From: Ruminococcus flavefaciens | GTDB taxonomy: Bacteria > Bacillota > Clostridia > Oscillospirales > Ruminococcaceae | Reading direction: 5' to 3' | Length of the DNA: 64,000 bases | Assembly: GCA_023662725.1 (NCBI GenBank) | Contig: JAMPIL010000001.1 | Span: forward strand, 887,618-951,617 | In this document: one piece after another, positions 1 to 9,508 of the stretch | How the letters are laid out: every line of letters begins with the position of its first letter | Position numbering within the stretch: position 1 is the stretch's first letter | Notes under the pieces: generated by a model | Seen by the model: only the letters and a program-made list of their open reading frames with translations | Database searches by the model: none | Told to the model about the DNA's origin: nothing | Made by a program: the position numbers and the translations under genes

Positions 1-740
1 AGGAAATCGCCGTTCATAAGGCAGGAATAATCAAGAGTGGTTCAGCAGTCGTTTTGTCGGAGGATAACAGTGAATCGGTAAAAAAAATCGTACTTGAGAA
101 AACTGAAAGTATCGGAGCAGAATATGTTCCCTGTGAGCCTTGTACTCCCTATAGTGATGGAGGGCTTGTTTCACCGTTTATGTACAGAGGTATCAAGCTC
201 ACTCCTCGTATGGCAGGGATACACCAGAAATATAATGCTCAGACTGCTATAACAGTTTGTCTTTATCTCCGACGCAAGGGCTTTGAAATAAGCGACGGAA
301 ATATTATAAAGGCAGCAGAAACATCCTATGTTCCAGGAAGAATTCAGTATATCGACGGAGAACCGCCTGTTATCGTTGACGGAGGTCATAATCCAGCAGG
401 AATAAATATGCTCTCACTGAGCCTTATGTATCTTGAAACAAGAGGAAAAAAAATCTACACAGTTATGGGAATGGTCGATTCTAAGGACTATATTGACGGT
501 GTTCGGACTATTGCAAAGCACTCGGACAAGCTGTTTGCAGTTGACGGATTTGCACCGAATTCCGTTCCGGCAGAAATTGTTGCGGATATTGCAGGTTTCT
601 GCACTGATGCGGAATCATCCGCACTTGAACAGGCTGTAGCTGAGGCTAAAAGACTTGCTCTTGAAAATAACGGAGTTGCAGTTATCTGCGGTTCACTTTA
701 TCTGGCGAGCGAGTATCTGAATAATTGTGAAAAAGATTAA
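1..740 (+). CDS. folC: Folylpolyglutamate synthase / dihydrofolate synthase, C-terminal part
   Basis: The reading frame is open from base 3 to the TAA at 740, so the 5' part lies outside the window. The first visible residues, EIAVHKAGIIKSG, match the Mur-ligase-type segment of FolC that follows the ATP site, and DGGHNPAG near residue 120 is the hallmark of the C-terminal domain. The enzyme adds glutamate to folates in the cytoplasm. A TTG at 54 lies inside the frame and is not the real start. No clear terminator follows. Family call is firm. Confidence 0.9.
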   Translation, partial: EIAVHKAGIIKSGSAVVLSEDNSESVKKIVLEKTESIGAEYVPCEPCTPYSDGGLVSPFMYRGIKLTPRMAGIHQKYNAQTAITVCLYLRRKGFEISDGNIIKAAETSYVPGRIQYIDGEPPVIVDGGHNPAGINMLSLSLMYLETRGKKIYTVMGMVDSKDYIDGVRTIAKHSDKLFAVDGFAPNSVPAEIVADIAGFCTDAESSALEQAVAEAKRLALENNGVAVICGSLYLASEYLNNCEKD

Positions 741-818
741 AAAATGAATGAATTTTATACTGTGATTAGTTATAATTACCAAAAAAATGAGTTTCTAAAA
801 AAATTCTGTAAAATGGTA

Positions 819-847
819 TTGCAAAATTATTCACAGAGTGATATAAT
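819..847 (+). promoter_or_regulatory. Sigma-A-type promoter of gdhA
   Basis: TTGCAA at 819-824, a 17-base spacer, and a perfect TATAAT at 842-847, about 48 bases before the gdhA start. Confidence 0.8.
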
Positions 848-864
848 TTTATTGAACTGCATAA

Positions 865-2247
<1,383 letters not shown>

Positions 2248-2276
2248 TTAAATTGAATAAAGAGCAGTAACAATAT

Positions 2277-2310
2277 TCTCCCGCTGTGCTAACCGGCGGG
2301 AGATTCTTTA
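2277..2310 (+). terminator. Terminator after gdhA
   Basis: Stem TCTCCCGC / GCGGGAGA (2277-2284 with 2296-2303) followed by a short T-rich stretch. Confidence 0.65.
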
Positions 2311-2322
2311 TGGGAGAAGATT

Positions 2323-3033
2323 ATGAGGAAAATTAATATTATTGTTGTAATGGCTGCTGCGGCTCTTGCTTCATTATCTTCGTGTGAGGACAGGAACGAA
2401 AGTATAAAATCTTCATCTGAACTTGTCAGCAACAATCCCTTCGACAGTTATATCTTGCTTTCAGCCAACGGTGAGATTTCCGACAGTGAACTTGATGAAG
2501 CGGCAAGAATTTTCGGAAGAAGAGCCGACGAACTTCAGATCTTATACAACACATACGTTGATTACGATTCTGATTCAGTGCGAGTTTACTTAAAATACGA
2601 GGATTATTTTTCTGATAAGCTTCTCGAAACGATAACTGATAAGAATATCATAGAGTTTCGTAAAGGCAGCGATTATTCGTCAAGTGAACTGATTTTTAAC
2701 AATGATGATATTGCCGGAGCTTATGGAACTGTGTCTGATGATTTTGGTGATAAATTTTACGCAGTCACAGTAGAATTTGATGATGAGGCAAGTGAAATAT
2801 TTGCTGATGTTACCGAAGAAATTGCAGGAACTAATATTCCGCTTTCGATTTGGTTTAACGGTGAGTTGATTTGTGCTCCGATGGTCAATACAAGAATAAC
2901 AAACGGCTCTGCAATTATAACAGGAAATTTTGATGTGGAAAGCGCATCGGAACTTGCCTCAAAAATTAAATCAGAACCTCTTAAATACGATTTTTCCGTT
3001 GCTGAATATGAATTTGAAACTGCTTATAAATAA
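2323..3033 (+). CDS. Lipoprotein with a stand-alone SecD P1-head-like domain
   Basis: 236 residues. A short signal peptide ends in a lipobox (LSSC, Cys at about residue 21), so the protein is probably anchored outside the membrane. Residues about 130-225 closely follow the P1 head subdomain of the SecD export subunit: an AVTVEFDDEAS strand-helix, LSIWFNGELICAPMVN, then ITNGSAIITGNFDVESASEL. The SecD transmembrane channel is absent. RBS GGGAGAAG precedes the ATG. It lies between two terminators, so it is likely a single-gene unit. Role unknown: it could assist or mimic secretion, or be a repurposed binding domain. Confidence 0.75.
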   Translation: MRKINIIVVMAAAALASLSSCEDRNESIKSSSELVSNNPFDSYILLSANGEISDSELDEAARIFGRRADELQILYNTYVDYDSDSVRVYLKYEDYFSDKLLETITDKNIIEFRKGSDYSSSELIFNNDDIAGAYGTVSDDFGDKFYAVTVEFDDEASEIFADVTEEIAGTNIPLSIWFNGELICAPMVNTRITNGSAIITGNFDVESASELASKIKSEPLKYDFSVAEYEFETAYK

Positions 3034-3035
3034 AA

Positions 3036-3073
3036 AAATTCCCTGTTCCTATCACAGAACAGGGAAATTTTTT
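3036..3073. terminator. Bidirectional terminator between convergent genes
   Basis: Stem TTCCCTGTTC / GAACAGGGAA flanked by A-run and T-run on both sides; serves the lipoprotein gene (+) and the DUF1292 gene (-). Confidence 0.85.
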
Positions 3074-3377
3074 ACTGAAAATCAAATTCATCGGCATGAG
3101 CTTTCTTGAACTCCTCGAATACTTCATTGAGGAGATTTTCGTCCTCAACTGAAACGAAGTCATCGTATTCCGGATCCTCTGCCGGAAGGATCTCAAGTAT
3201 AACGACTTCATCCTCTTCAGACTCAAATGGAAGAAGCACAGCAAACAAACGCTCCTTATATTCGACAGTATCAAGAATTTCAAATGAAACATCTTCGCCG
3301 TTATCGTCGGTTAAGGTGATGTAATTTTCGTTTTCCTCGTCAAGTTCGTCTAACTCATTTTCAATTTCATTATTCAT
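3072..3377 (-). CDS. DUF1292 (YrzB-like) acidic protein
   Basis: 101 residues from the ATG at 3377, chosen because AGGAGG lies just upstream; the longer open frame reaching 3521 has no ribosome site and runs through the promoter. Strongly acidic, with the family pattern ITLTDDNGEDVSFEILDTVEY near residues 20-40. The family is widespread in Firmicutes and usually sits in the yrzL-yqgF-yrzB cluster; here it is alone, while the yrzL-like partner is at 28308-28553. Function is not established. Confidence 0.85.
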   Translation of the reverse strand: MNNEIENELDELDEENENYITLTDDNGEDVSFEILDTVEYKERLFAVLLPFESEEDEVVILEILPAEDPEYDDFVSVEDENLLNEVFEEFKKAHADEFDFQ

Positions 3378-3405
3378 GGGAATACCTCCTAAGTTTACTG
3401 TTTTT

Positions 3406-3434
3406 ATTTTAACATATTTTTGCAGAAAATGCAA
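3406..3434 (-). promoter_or_regulatory. Promoter of the DUF1292 gene
   Basis: On the minus strand: TTGCAT (3429-3434), 17-base spacer, TAAAAT (3406-3411). Confidence 0.7.
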
Positions 3435-3500
3435 GTAAAATTTTTCATGTGATAATATTTTATTTCCTGAGAAGAATAGAATTGGGGAGATGATTTTGAC

Positions 3501-3686
3501 ATGATTAAAAACAATAAACAAATTCCCGTTCCAGAGCCTGAAAGAAACGGACTTGAATACGTTTGTCCGTCAGCTTCATGGGGCGATATGACGGGACTTA
3601 TCCCATCCGGCTTAGAAAACGGAAGTGAAATTGAATCTTATGAGGATGTTTATCCGTATCTGCCAGAACCTGAAATGACTGAATAA
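3501..3686 (+). CDS. Small hypothetical protein, 61 residues
   Basis: Acidic, proline-containing small protein with no signal peptide or membrane segment. PVPEPERNG near the N terminus and YLPEPEMTE at the end form two similar PEPE patches. GGGGAGATG upstream could serve as a ribosome site. It is convergent with the DUF11 gene and shares its hairpin terminator. I do not recognise the family; existence is supported by position, RBS and terminator only. Confidence 0.55.
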   Translation: MIKNNKQIPVPEPERNGLEYVCPSASWGDMTGLIPSGLENGSEIESYEDVYPYLPEPEMTE

Positions 3687-3694
3687 AAAGACAC

Positions 3695-3722
3695 GGGCTG
3701 TTACACAAAAGTATAACAGCCC
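3695..3722. terminator. Bidirectional terminator
   Basis: Perfect 9-bp stem GGGCTGTTA / TAACAGCCC, T-runs on both sides; ends the 61-residue gene (+) and the DUF11 gene (-). Confidence 0.8.
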
Positions 3723-3779
3723 TGATTTTATTTCATGGAAAACTTCACCGTTATTGCGGCAGAGTTAAATTCGTGTTTA

Positions 3780-4637
3780 TCAGATGTTTCCCGTAATGAC
3801 AAGAGTGCTTACACCCGGCTGAACCGACCATGCTCCGGTAGTTGGATTCTGCGTATAAGTTGCGGCAGGAACAGTGATCTGTCCGGTAAGACTTGCGAAT
3901 TCGCCTGTAGCGTTTGAATAGGTGTAATTGGTATTTTCAGCCCAGCTTGTGCCGTTAAATTCAGCCTTAAGGTTGGTGAGAATCGGATCGAACGTATCAC
4001 GGAAAATAATGTCATCCGCAGCTGTTGCTTCCGTACTGCCGAAATTCTGGATAAGGAAAGTGTAGGTGACAGCGCCGTTTTCCTCAACAGTTGCCGGATT
4101 GAGCGACTTGCTTATTGCGAGGGAAACTGCGTTTTCAGGAGTTGTTTCTGCGGCAGCGGTTATATCGCTGAATCCGGTACCGCTTATGGTGGCAGTATTA
4201 TTGATAGATGCATCGTCACCAAGTGGAGCAAACTGATTTGCTCTTGCAGAATATACTATCGAAGCGTTTCCGCCGGCTGGAATGCTTATTCCGGTAATGG
4301 TGAGTGGATTTGTTGAAGTCACGACAGGATCAGCCTGGCGAACTCCGTTTACGAAATACTTAACGGAATCTGCCGTATAAGTCAACGGAACAACCGTCGT
4401 TGGAGTTGTGCCAAAAGAATATGCACCAAGATCATCGGTAACAGTGACGTTATCGAAAGCAGATGCGCCTGTATTCACAAGATTTATAACATAAGCCGTA
4501 TCACGGTCGGATGAATAAGTGTCGGTAACGGGAGTTTTTGTTGCAGAAAGCACCTCTACTATTTCTCCGGTGGTAATATTGGAACTTGCAACGTTTCCGT
4601 TATACGACAGCGTAGCCTGATTATAAAAAGTTGCCAT
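3780..4637 (-). CDS. DUF11 / isopeptide-repeat surface-type protein
   Basis: 285 residues from the ATG at 4637, chosen for its GGAGGAATATT ribosome site. Two beta-rich repeats are visible: one around VINLVNTGASAFDNVTVTD and a second around YTFLIQNFGSTEATAADD, both typical of DUF11 domains. A family of short proteins starting MATFYNQATLSYNG is common in Clostridia. There is no signal peptide, so localisation is unclear. It follows the kinase gene by overlap, but a hairpin at 4675-4702 lies between the two functional parts. Confidence 0.8.
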   Translation of the reverse strand: MATFYNQATLSYNGNVASSNITTGEIVEVLSATKTPVTDTYSSDRDTAYVINLVNTGASAFDNVTVTDDLGAYSFGTTPTTVVPLTYTADSVKYFVNGVRQADPVVTSTNPLTITGISIPAGGNASIVYSARANQFAPLGDDASINNTATISGTGFSDITAAAETTPENAVSLAISKSLNPATVEENGAVTYTFLIQNFGSTEATAADDIIFRDTFDPILTNLKAEFNGTSWAENTNYTYSNATGEFASLTGQITVPAATYTQNPTTGAWSVQPGVSTLVITGNI

Positions 4638-5715
4638 ATAATATTCCTCCATTAGACAAAATGTCTGATTTCGGGAGGGAGTTTCGTTTCCCTCCCTCGG
4701 TATTATTATATTCACAAGCTGTCGTTTTGGACACCAAATGCGGAAAAATAATGTTTTTTATTTTTTCCTCTTTCATACTAAAAAATAAAAGCTGTTTCAT
4801 AAGCTCACAACCACGACGAAAACAATCTGTCGGAGTTTTTCCGTTAAAATAATTATCCTCGCTTATATAGCTGATGAAATATCGCATTGCAAGTTCGCCC
4901 GTAACGTAAAGAATGCCGTAATACAGCGAATTTATTTCCGGAGCAGTTAGTATTTCGTCAAGACCGTCGGCAAATCCCTCGGCAATATTTTTGATGATTT
5001 TCAGATGATCGGAACGATTTATTTTGCAGGCGGAGCGTACAAGATCGCCGAAATCAATTGCCGCAAATCCTGTCATGGCCGTATCAAGGTCTATGACGGT
5101 GCATGGATTCCCTATCAGTATATTATCAAGCTTGGCGTCGCCGTGGATATTTCTGCGGATAAGATCAGAGGTAAAAATTTCTGAAATGGAAGTTTTCAAA
5201 TTACGGAATACATCAATAAAAGGAGATTCAACTTTTTCTTTGTCTGCATTTGTATCAAGATCCATGTATTTTTCAAAATAAGAATCAAAGTTGTGGAAAT
5301 TTTCAATAGCGGGCGAGAGCTTTTCGTTTGCCGTAATTTTTATAAAAGTACCAAAAGACCGTCCGGCGAGATAACATTTATCGCTGTATTTCCGTGAACA
5401 TTTTCCGTCTTGGATATACTTGTACATTCGCCAGAATTCATCGCCGTCCGTTACAAAATTTCGTCCTTCTGAGCTAATATAATGCGGAACTTTAATCAGA
5501 CTTTCAGCGGAATTTTCAAAGGCTTTTTCAATTGTTGAGATATTGTTCATAATAGTTTCAGGAGAGCGAAAAATCGCCCTGTTAAGCGATTGAAGGACGT
5601 ATTTTTTGCCATCGCACTTAACAAGAAAGGTCTGATTGATATGACCTTTTTTCAGCGGAGATATCTCGGCATTAGCTGTTATTCCGAAAAGTTTTAGGAT
5701 GTTATGAAGTTCCAT
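4621..5715 (-). CDS. APH-fold small-molecule kinase, N-acetylhexosamine 1-kinase-like
   Basis: 364 residues as read. HGDAKLDN at 191-198 is the phosphotransferase Brenner motif and IDLDTAM at 208-214 supplies the metal-binding Asp; the pattern DLDTAMTGFAAIDFGD is characteristic of the NahK branch, which phosphorylates N-acetylhexosamines. RBS GGAGGAAAA precedes the ATG. The family body ends near residue 315. The last 45 residues run through a strong hairpin and across the RBS and start of the next gene, so the natural C terminus may have been lost. Substrate is inferred. Confidence 0.75.
   Translation of the reverse strand: MELHNILKLFGITANAEISPLKKGHINQTFLVKCDGKKYVLQSLNRAIFRSPETIMNNISTIEKAFENSAESLIKVPHYISSEGRNFVTDGDEFWRMYKYIQDGKCSRKYSDKCYLAGRSFGTFIKITANEKLSPAIENFHNFDSYFEKYMDLDTNADKEKVESPFIDVFRNLKTSISEIFTSDLIRRNIHGDAKLDNILIGNPCTVIDLDTAMTGFAAIDFGDLVRSACKINRSDHLKIIKNIAEGFADGLDEILTAPEINSLYYGILYVTGELAMRYFISYISEDNYFNGKTPTDCFRRGCELMKQLLFFSMKEEKIKNIIFPHLVSKTTACEYNNTEGGKRNSLPKSDILSNGGILYGNFL
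4675..4702 (-). terminator. Hairpin inside the 3' end of the kinase frame
   Basis: GGGAGGGA / TCCCTCCC stem with a short loop, positioned like a transcription terminator or attenuator ahead of the DUF11 gene but lying within the open kinase frame. T-run is weak. Confidence 0.4.
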
Positions 5716-5731
5716 TTTTCCTCCGTAAAAA

Positions 5732-6190
5732 TCAGTGAAGTTTTTTCATTACATCGTAGCAGAGAAAATCCCCGTTTGAGGTATTTAAAGCATGAGATTG
5801 AGTAATGGTATAATTTCTTTTTAGATAAATTAATTTTGCCGGGAGAGAAGCGTCAAGCTGAATCTCACTATATTGTGAAAAAATATGATTTTCTGCAAAT
5901 TTAAGAAGCGAACCTCCGAAACCCTTTCCCTGATATTCCGGAAGGACGAAAAGCCGGTTTATCTCATTGGAATTTATAGTTACCGTCCCGGTTGGAATTT
6001 CTTCGTCGGAGAAACAAATAAATACATATCCGTTTAAAATATCCCTTTTGATAGCCTCATCGTTGTGATGCGAAAGGAAAAAATCCACAGCTCCGCTCGG
6101 GTAATAATGCGGATAGACAGATTTAATGGTCTGTTGGGTAATATTCTTTATAGTTTCCAAATCAGACATTTGCGCTGGTTTGATAGTCAT
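5732..6190 (-). CDS. GNAT-family N-acetyltransferase
   Basis: 152 residues, standard GNAT length. The acetyl-CoA loop is visible as LFVLPEYQGKGFGGSLL (about residues 86-102). The gene lies 16 bases upstream of the kinase and very likely forms an operon with it. Nothing in the sequence defines the acceptor substrate. The promoter must lie in or near the terminator region 6190-6250. Confidence 0.88.
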   Translation of the reverse strand: MTIKPAQMSDLETIKNITQQTIKSVYPHYYPSGAVDFFLSHHNDEAIKRDILNGYVFICFSDEEIPTGTVTINSNEINRLFVLPEYQGKGFGGSLLKFAENHIFSQYSEIQLDASLPAKLIYLKRNYTITQSHALNTSNGDFLCYDVMKKLH

Positions 6191-6216
6191 GTTTCATTCT
6201 CCTTAAAACAATGTGA

Positions 6217-6240
6217 AAAGGCGGTCTGATGACCGCCTTT
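6217..6240 (-). terminator. Terminator of the DUF711 operon
   Basis: Perfect 10-bp stem AAAGGCGGTC / GACCGCCTTT with loop TGAT, then TTTTC on the minus strand. Confidence 0.8.
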
Positions 6241-6251
6241 ATAAATAACAA

Positions 6252-7610
6252 TCAATTTTTAAGGCTCTGCATAGGCGCAGGTATGCGTCCGCCACGGTTT
6301 ATAAACTTAGCGGAAGACTTATCCTTGATAGGCATAACAGGACCGCTTCCGAGAAGTCCGCCGAATTCGAGTGTCTCGCCCTCTTTTCTTCCGATAGCGG
6401 GAATAAGGCGAACTGCCGTTGTTTTTGAATTAACCATACCGATAGCAGCTTCATCGGCAATAATTGCGGATATAGTTTCAGGAGTGATATCTCCGGGAAC
6501 AACGATCATATCGAGTCCTACAGAGCAGACAGCAGTCATTGCTTCGAGCTTTTCAAGGCTGAGCGTTCCGGCAACTGCTGCGTCTATCATGCCGGCGTCC
6601 TCTGAAACGGGGATGAAAGCTCCGGAAAGACCTCCGACTGTAGAAGAAGCCATAACTCCGCCTTTTTTAACAGCGTCATTGAGCATAGCAAGACAAGCTG
6701 TAGTTCCGTGAGTACCGCACTGTTCCAGTCCCATTTCTTCAAGGATATGAGCAACGCTGTCGCCGATAGCAGGAGTAGGAGCAAGCGAAAGGTCAACGAT
6801 TCCGAAAGGAACGTTAAGAAGCTCCGACGCTCTTGCACCGACGAGCTGTCCCATTCGTGTAATTTTGAATGCGGTTTTTTTGATTATGTCGGCAAGTTCA
6901 TTGATGGAAGCGTCGGGATGCTTTGCAAGAGCCGCACGAACAACTCCCGGACCTGAAACTCCTACATGGATTTCACAGTCAGGCTCGCCGACTCCGTGGA
7001 AAGCGCCTGCCATAAAGGGATTATCCTCAACGGCATTGCAGAAAACGACCAGCTTTGCAGGTCCGATACAATCACGGTCAGCAGTTCTCTTAGCAGATTC
7101 CTTGACTATTTCGCCCATAAGCTTTACGGCGTCCATATTGATACCGGATTTTGTTGAACCGATATTAACGGACGAGCAGATATTCTGAGTAACGTCGAGA
7201 GCTTCCGGAATGGACTTGATAAGAGCCATATCGCCGGCGCTGAATCCCTTATGAACGAGTGCGGAGTAGCCTCCGATGAAGTTAACGCCGCAGGTATCGG
7301 CTGCTCTTTGAAGTGCCTTTGCAAACTTGACCGGACTTTCATTCGGACAGGCTGCCGCAAGCATGGCGATAGGAGTAACTGAAATTCTCTTATTGATTAT
7401 CGGGATTCCATATTCCTTTTCGATTTGCTGACCGACAGGAACAAGATTTTTTGCACGGTCAACAATTTTATTGTAAACCTTTTCGCAAGCCTTGTCGATG
7501 TCTGTATCGATACAATCGAGAAGTGAAATTCCCATGGTTATTGTTCTGATATCAAGACATTCGTCCTGAATCATTCGTATAGTTTCAAGAATATTATATA
7601 CATTAAGCAT
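6252..7610 (-). CDS. DUF711 / UPF0210 family protein
   Basis: 452 residues matching the full-length UPF0210 family, sometimes named PFL family because of a fold relation to pyruvate formate-lyase. Conserved blocks visible include [13 protein letters not shown] and [13 protein letters not shown]. It is the second gene after an ACT-domain protein, a pairing conserved across Firmicutes and archaea, which suggests amino-acid-responsive control. No catalytic activity is established for the family. Confidence 0.9.
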   Translation of the reverse strand: MLNVYNILETIRMIQDECLDIRTITMGISLLDCIDTDIDKACEKVYNKIVDRAKNLVPVGQQIEKEYGIPIINKRISVTPIAMLAAACPNESPVKFAKALQRAADTCGVNFIGGYSALVHKGFSAGDMALIKSIPEALDVTQNICSSVNIGSTKSGINMDAVKLMGEIVKESAKRTADRDCIGPAKLVVFCNAVEDNPFMAGAFHGVGEPDCEIHVGVSGPGVVRAALAKHPDASINELADIIKKTAFKITRMGQLVGARASELLNVPFGIVDLSLAPTPAIGDSVAHILEEMGLEQCGTHGTTACLAMLNDAVKKGGVMASSTVGGLSGAFIPVSEDAGMIDAAVAGTLSLEKLEAMTAVCSVGLDMIVVPGDITPETISAIIADEAAIGMVNSKTTAVRLIPAIGRKEGETLEFGGLLGSGPVMPIKDKSSAKFINRGGRIPAPMQSLKN

Positions 7611-7628
7611 TAAGCGGACTTCCTTTCA

Positions 7629-7898
7629 TTAAACGCTGTGCATAGAGTTGAAGATATCCTCATGCATTGTATGAATAGAAAGACCAAGCTCTGTTCCGAG
7701 TGATGTCATTCTGTCCACAAGAGCGGAGAAATCGCCGTTGATTCCGGAAATATCCACAAGCATTATCATTGCGAACATATCCTGTAGAACGCTCTGAGTT
7801 ACCTCGATAACGTTGACGTTGAATTCAGCGCATATTCCGCTTACTTTATGAAGAATACCAACGGTATCCTTTCCAATTACAGTTACAACTGCTCTCAT
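7629..7898 (-). CDS. ACT-domain protein, UPF0237 family
   Basis: 89 residues from the ATG at 7898, chosen for GGAGGTTTTTA upstream; the longer open frame to 7997 runs into the promoter. Starts MRAVVTVIGKDTVGILH, the first ACT strand and ligand loop of the UPF0237 family. ACT domains bind amino acids and regulate partners; the partner here is presumably the DUF711 protein 18 bases downstream. Confidence 0.92.
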   Translation of the reverse strand: MRAVVTVIGKDTVGILHKVSGICAEFNVNVIEVTQSVLQDMFAMIMLVDISGINGDFSALVDRMTSLGTELGLSIHTMHEDIFNSMHSV

Positions 7899-7984
7899 GT
7901 TAAAAACCTCCGAAGAATAATATATTTTATTATACCATGAATGCAAAGCTTGTCTTTTGCATATCTGCAAGGACGTTTGATAAT

Positions 7985-8012
7985 GTATAATAAACACTTG
8001 CGTTTATTATAC
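7985..8012. promoter_or_regulatory. 28-bp perfect inverted repeat upstream of the ACT/DUF711 operon
   Basis: GTATAATAAAC, spacer ACTTGC, GTTTATTATAC: both arms carry TATAAT, so each strand has a -10-like box. Could be an operator over the promoter of the minus-strand operon, or two overlapping -10 elements. Confidence 0.5.
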
Positions 8013-8082
8013 CATATTTTTACGGAAAAAGAAAGACTTATATATAATTTTATTTTTTAATCAGTGAAATTTAAAAAAAATG

Positions 8083-8111
8083 TGGAAAAACTTAAAGAAA
8101 TGTGTTATAAT
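8083..8111 (+). promoter_or_regulatory. Promoter of the PHP phosphatase gene
   Basis: TGGAAA (8083-8088), 17-base spacer, TATAAT (8106-8111). Confidence 0.6.
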
Positions 8112-8148
8112 AAAAGGAAAATAAAAATGACAAGAAAGGATGAAGCCT

Positions 8149-8997
8149 GTGAATTTAATTGACTGCCACACTCATACGCAGTTTTCTATGGATTCTGAAG
8201 CGGATATAAATGAAATGATAAACCGTGCCATAGAACTTGGACTAAAAGCTTACGCTATAACCGATCACTGTGAATGCAACTGCTGGTTTCCGGAAGGTCA
8301 TTATGAAAATACCGAAAATTTCGATTATTTTAATTATGCCGAGGATTTTGAAAATTCGCTGAATGCCGTTACCGCTCTTAAAGAAAAATACGGCTATGAA
8401 ATAAATCTGATCTGCGGAACTGAAATGGGACAGGCGATACATGATCTCGAAATTGCCGAGAAAATTGTTTCTGATGAAAGACTTGATTTCGTTATTGGTT
8501 CTATCCACCAGACACTGGGAGAAAAAGATTTTTTTTACATCGATTATAAAAATATGTCTATGGATGAAATCTATATTCTTCTTGACAAATACTTCAAGGA
8601 GATATTCGAGCTTTGCAGATGGGGAAAGTTCGATATTCTCGGACATCTTACATACTCGCTCCGCTATATGAAAAGAAGATGCGGAATTGATCCCGATATT
8701 TCACGCTACGATGAGATCATTGCGGAAAGTTTCCGTGAGCTTATCTCAAAAGACAAGGGGATCGAGATAAATACATCCGGTTTAAGACAAAATTTCGGAG
8801 ACGTTTTTCCTTCGCTGAAATATGTTAAACTTTTCAAGGATTTAGGAGGAGAAATACTTTCAGTCGGTTCAGACGCACATAAAGTTGAGGATCTCGGAAG
8901 CGGTATAGCCGAGGGTATTGAAATAGCACGAGCGGCGGGTTTTACGAGGCTTTGCTATTTCAAAAAAAGAAAACCTTGTTTTATAAATATCGATTAG
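8149..8997 (+). CDS. PHP-family histidinol-phosphatase-like phosphoesterase
   Basis: 282 residues from GTG 8149, preferred over the ATG at 8140 because AGAAAGGA ends directly on that ATG but is eight bases from the GTG. Metal ligands of the PHP fold are visible: DCHTHTQFS at the start, ITDHCE, a Glu in CGTEMGQ, GSIHQ and GSDAH near the end. The closest family is HisJ/HisK, which hydrolyses histidinol phosphate in histidine synthesis. No other his genes are near, so substrate is inferred. Confidence 0.85.
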   Translation: MNLIDCHTHTQFSMDSEADINEMINRAIELGLKAYAITDHCECNCWFPEGHYENTENFDYFNYAEDFENSLNAVTALKEKYGYEINLICGTEMGQAIHDLEIAEKIVSDERLDFVIGSIHQTLGEKDFFYIDYKNMSMDEIYILLDKYFKEIFELCRWGKFDILGHLTYSLRYMKRRCGIDPDISRYDEIIAESFRELISKDKGIEINTSGLRQNFGDVFPSLKYVKLFKDLGGEILSVGSDAHKVEDLGSGIAEGIEIARAAGFTRLCYFKKRKPCFINID

Positions 8998-9034
8998 AAC
9001 AGGTCTTATAATAATTATGAAAGGTAATGATATT

Positions 9035-9508
9035 ATGAATGAAATCGTAAAAATTTTACAGCAGAATGCTCGTATTTCAAATACGGCGCTGGGCGAAATG
9101 CTCGGTATTTCTGCACAGGAGGCGGCTCAGGAGATACAGAAGCTTGAGGATGACGGTGTGATCAGAGGCTATAGCGTTATTCTTGATGATGAAAAATTCG
9201 ACAAATCAATAGTTTATGCAACAATAGAACTTAAAGTTACTCCTCAGCGTGACTGCGGATTCGACGATATTGCAAAAACTATCATGATGTATGACGAGGT
9301 TGAAAGTGTTAATCTTATGTCCGGAGCATATGATCTGTCAGTTGAGGTAAAGGGAAATAATCTTAAAGACGTTGCTCTTTTCGTTTCGGAAAGACTTTCC
9401 ACGATAGACGGGGTTCTTTCAACGGCAACTCACTTTATTTTGAAAAAATATAAGGAAAAAGGTATCTTCATCGACGGTGAGGAACATGATGAAAGGGGAT
9501 TAGGTTGA
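9035..9508 (+). CDS. Lrp/AsnC-family transcription regulator
   Basis: 157 residues from ATG 9035, chosen because GAAAGG lies ten bases upstream; the ATG at 9017 has no ribosome site. N-terminal winged helix (ISNTALGEMLGISAQEAAQEI) is followed by an alpha-beta RAM ligand domain. It overlaps the aminotransferase start by four bases, so the two are translationally coupled. It likely responds to an amino acid and controls this operon. Confidence 0.92.
   Translation: MNEIVKILQQNARISNTALGEMLGISAQEAAQEIQKLEDDGVIRGYSVILDDEKFDKSIVYATIELKVTPQRDCGFDDIAKTIMMYDEVESVNLMSGAYDLSVEVKGNNLKDVALFVSERLSTIDGVLSTATHFILKKYKEKGIFIDGEEHDERGLG

Noticed and set aside
3733-3779. Possible extra C-terminal codons of the DUF11 protein in another frame
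   Set aside because: A one-base shift would add about 17 residues before a TAA, but family members I recall end at about the same GNI/GTI position, so the present stop is probably correct.
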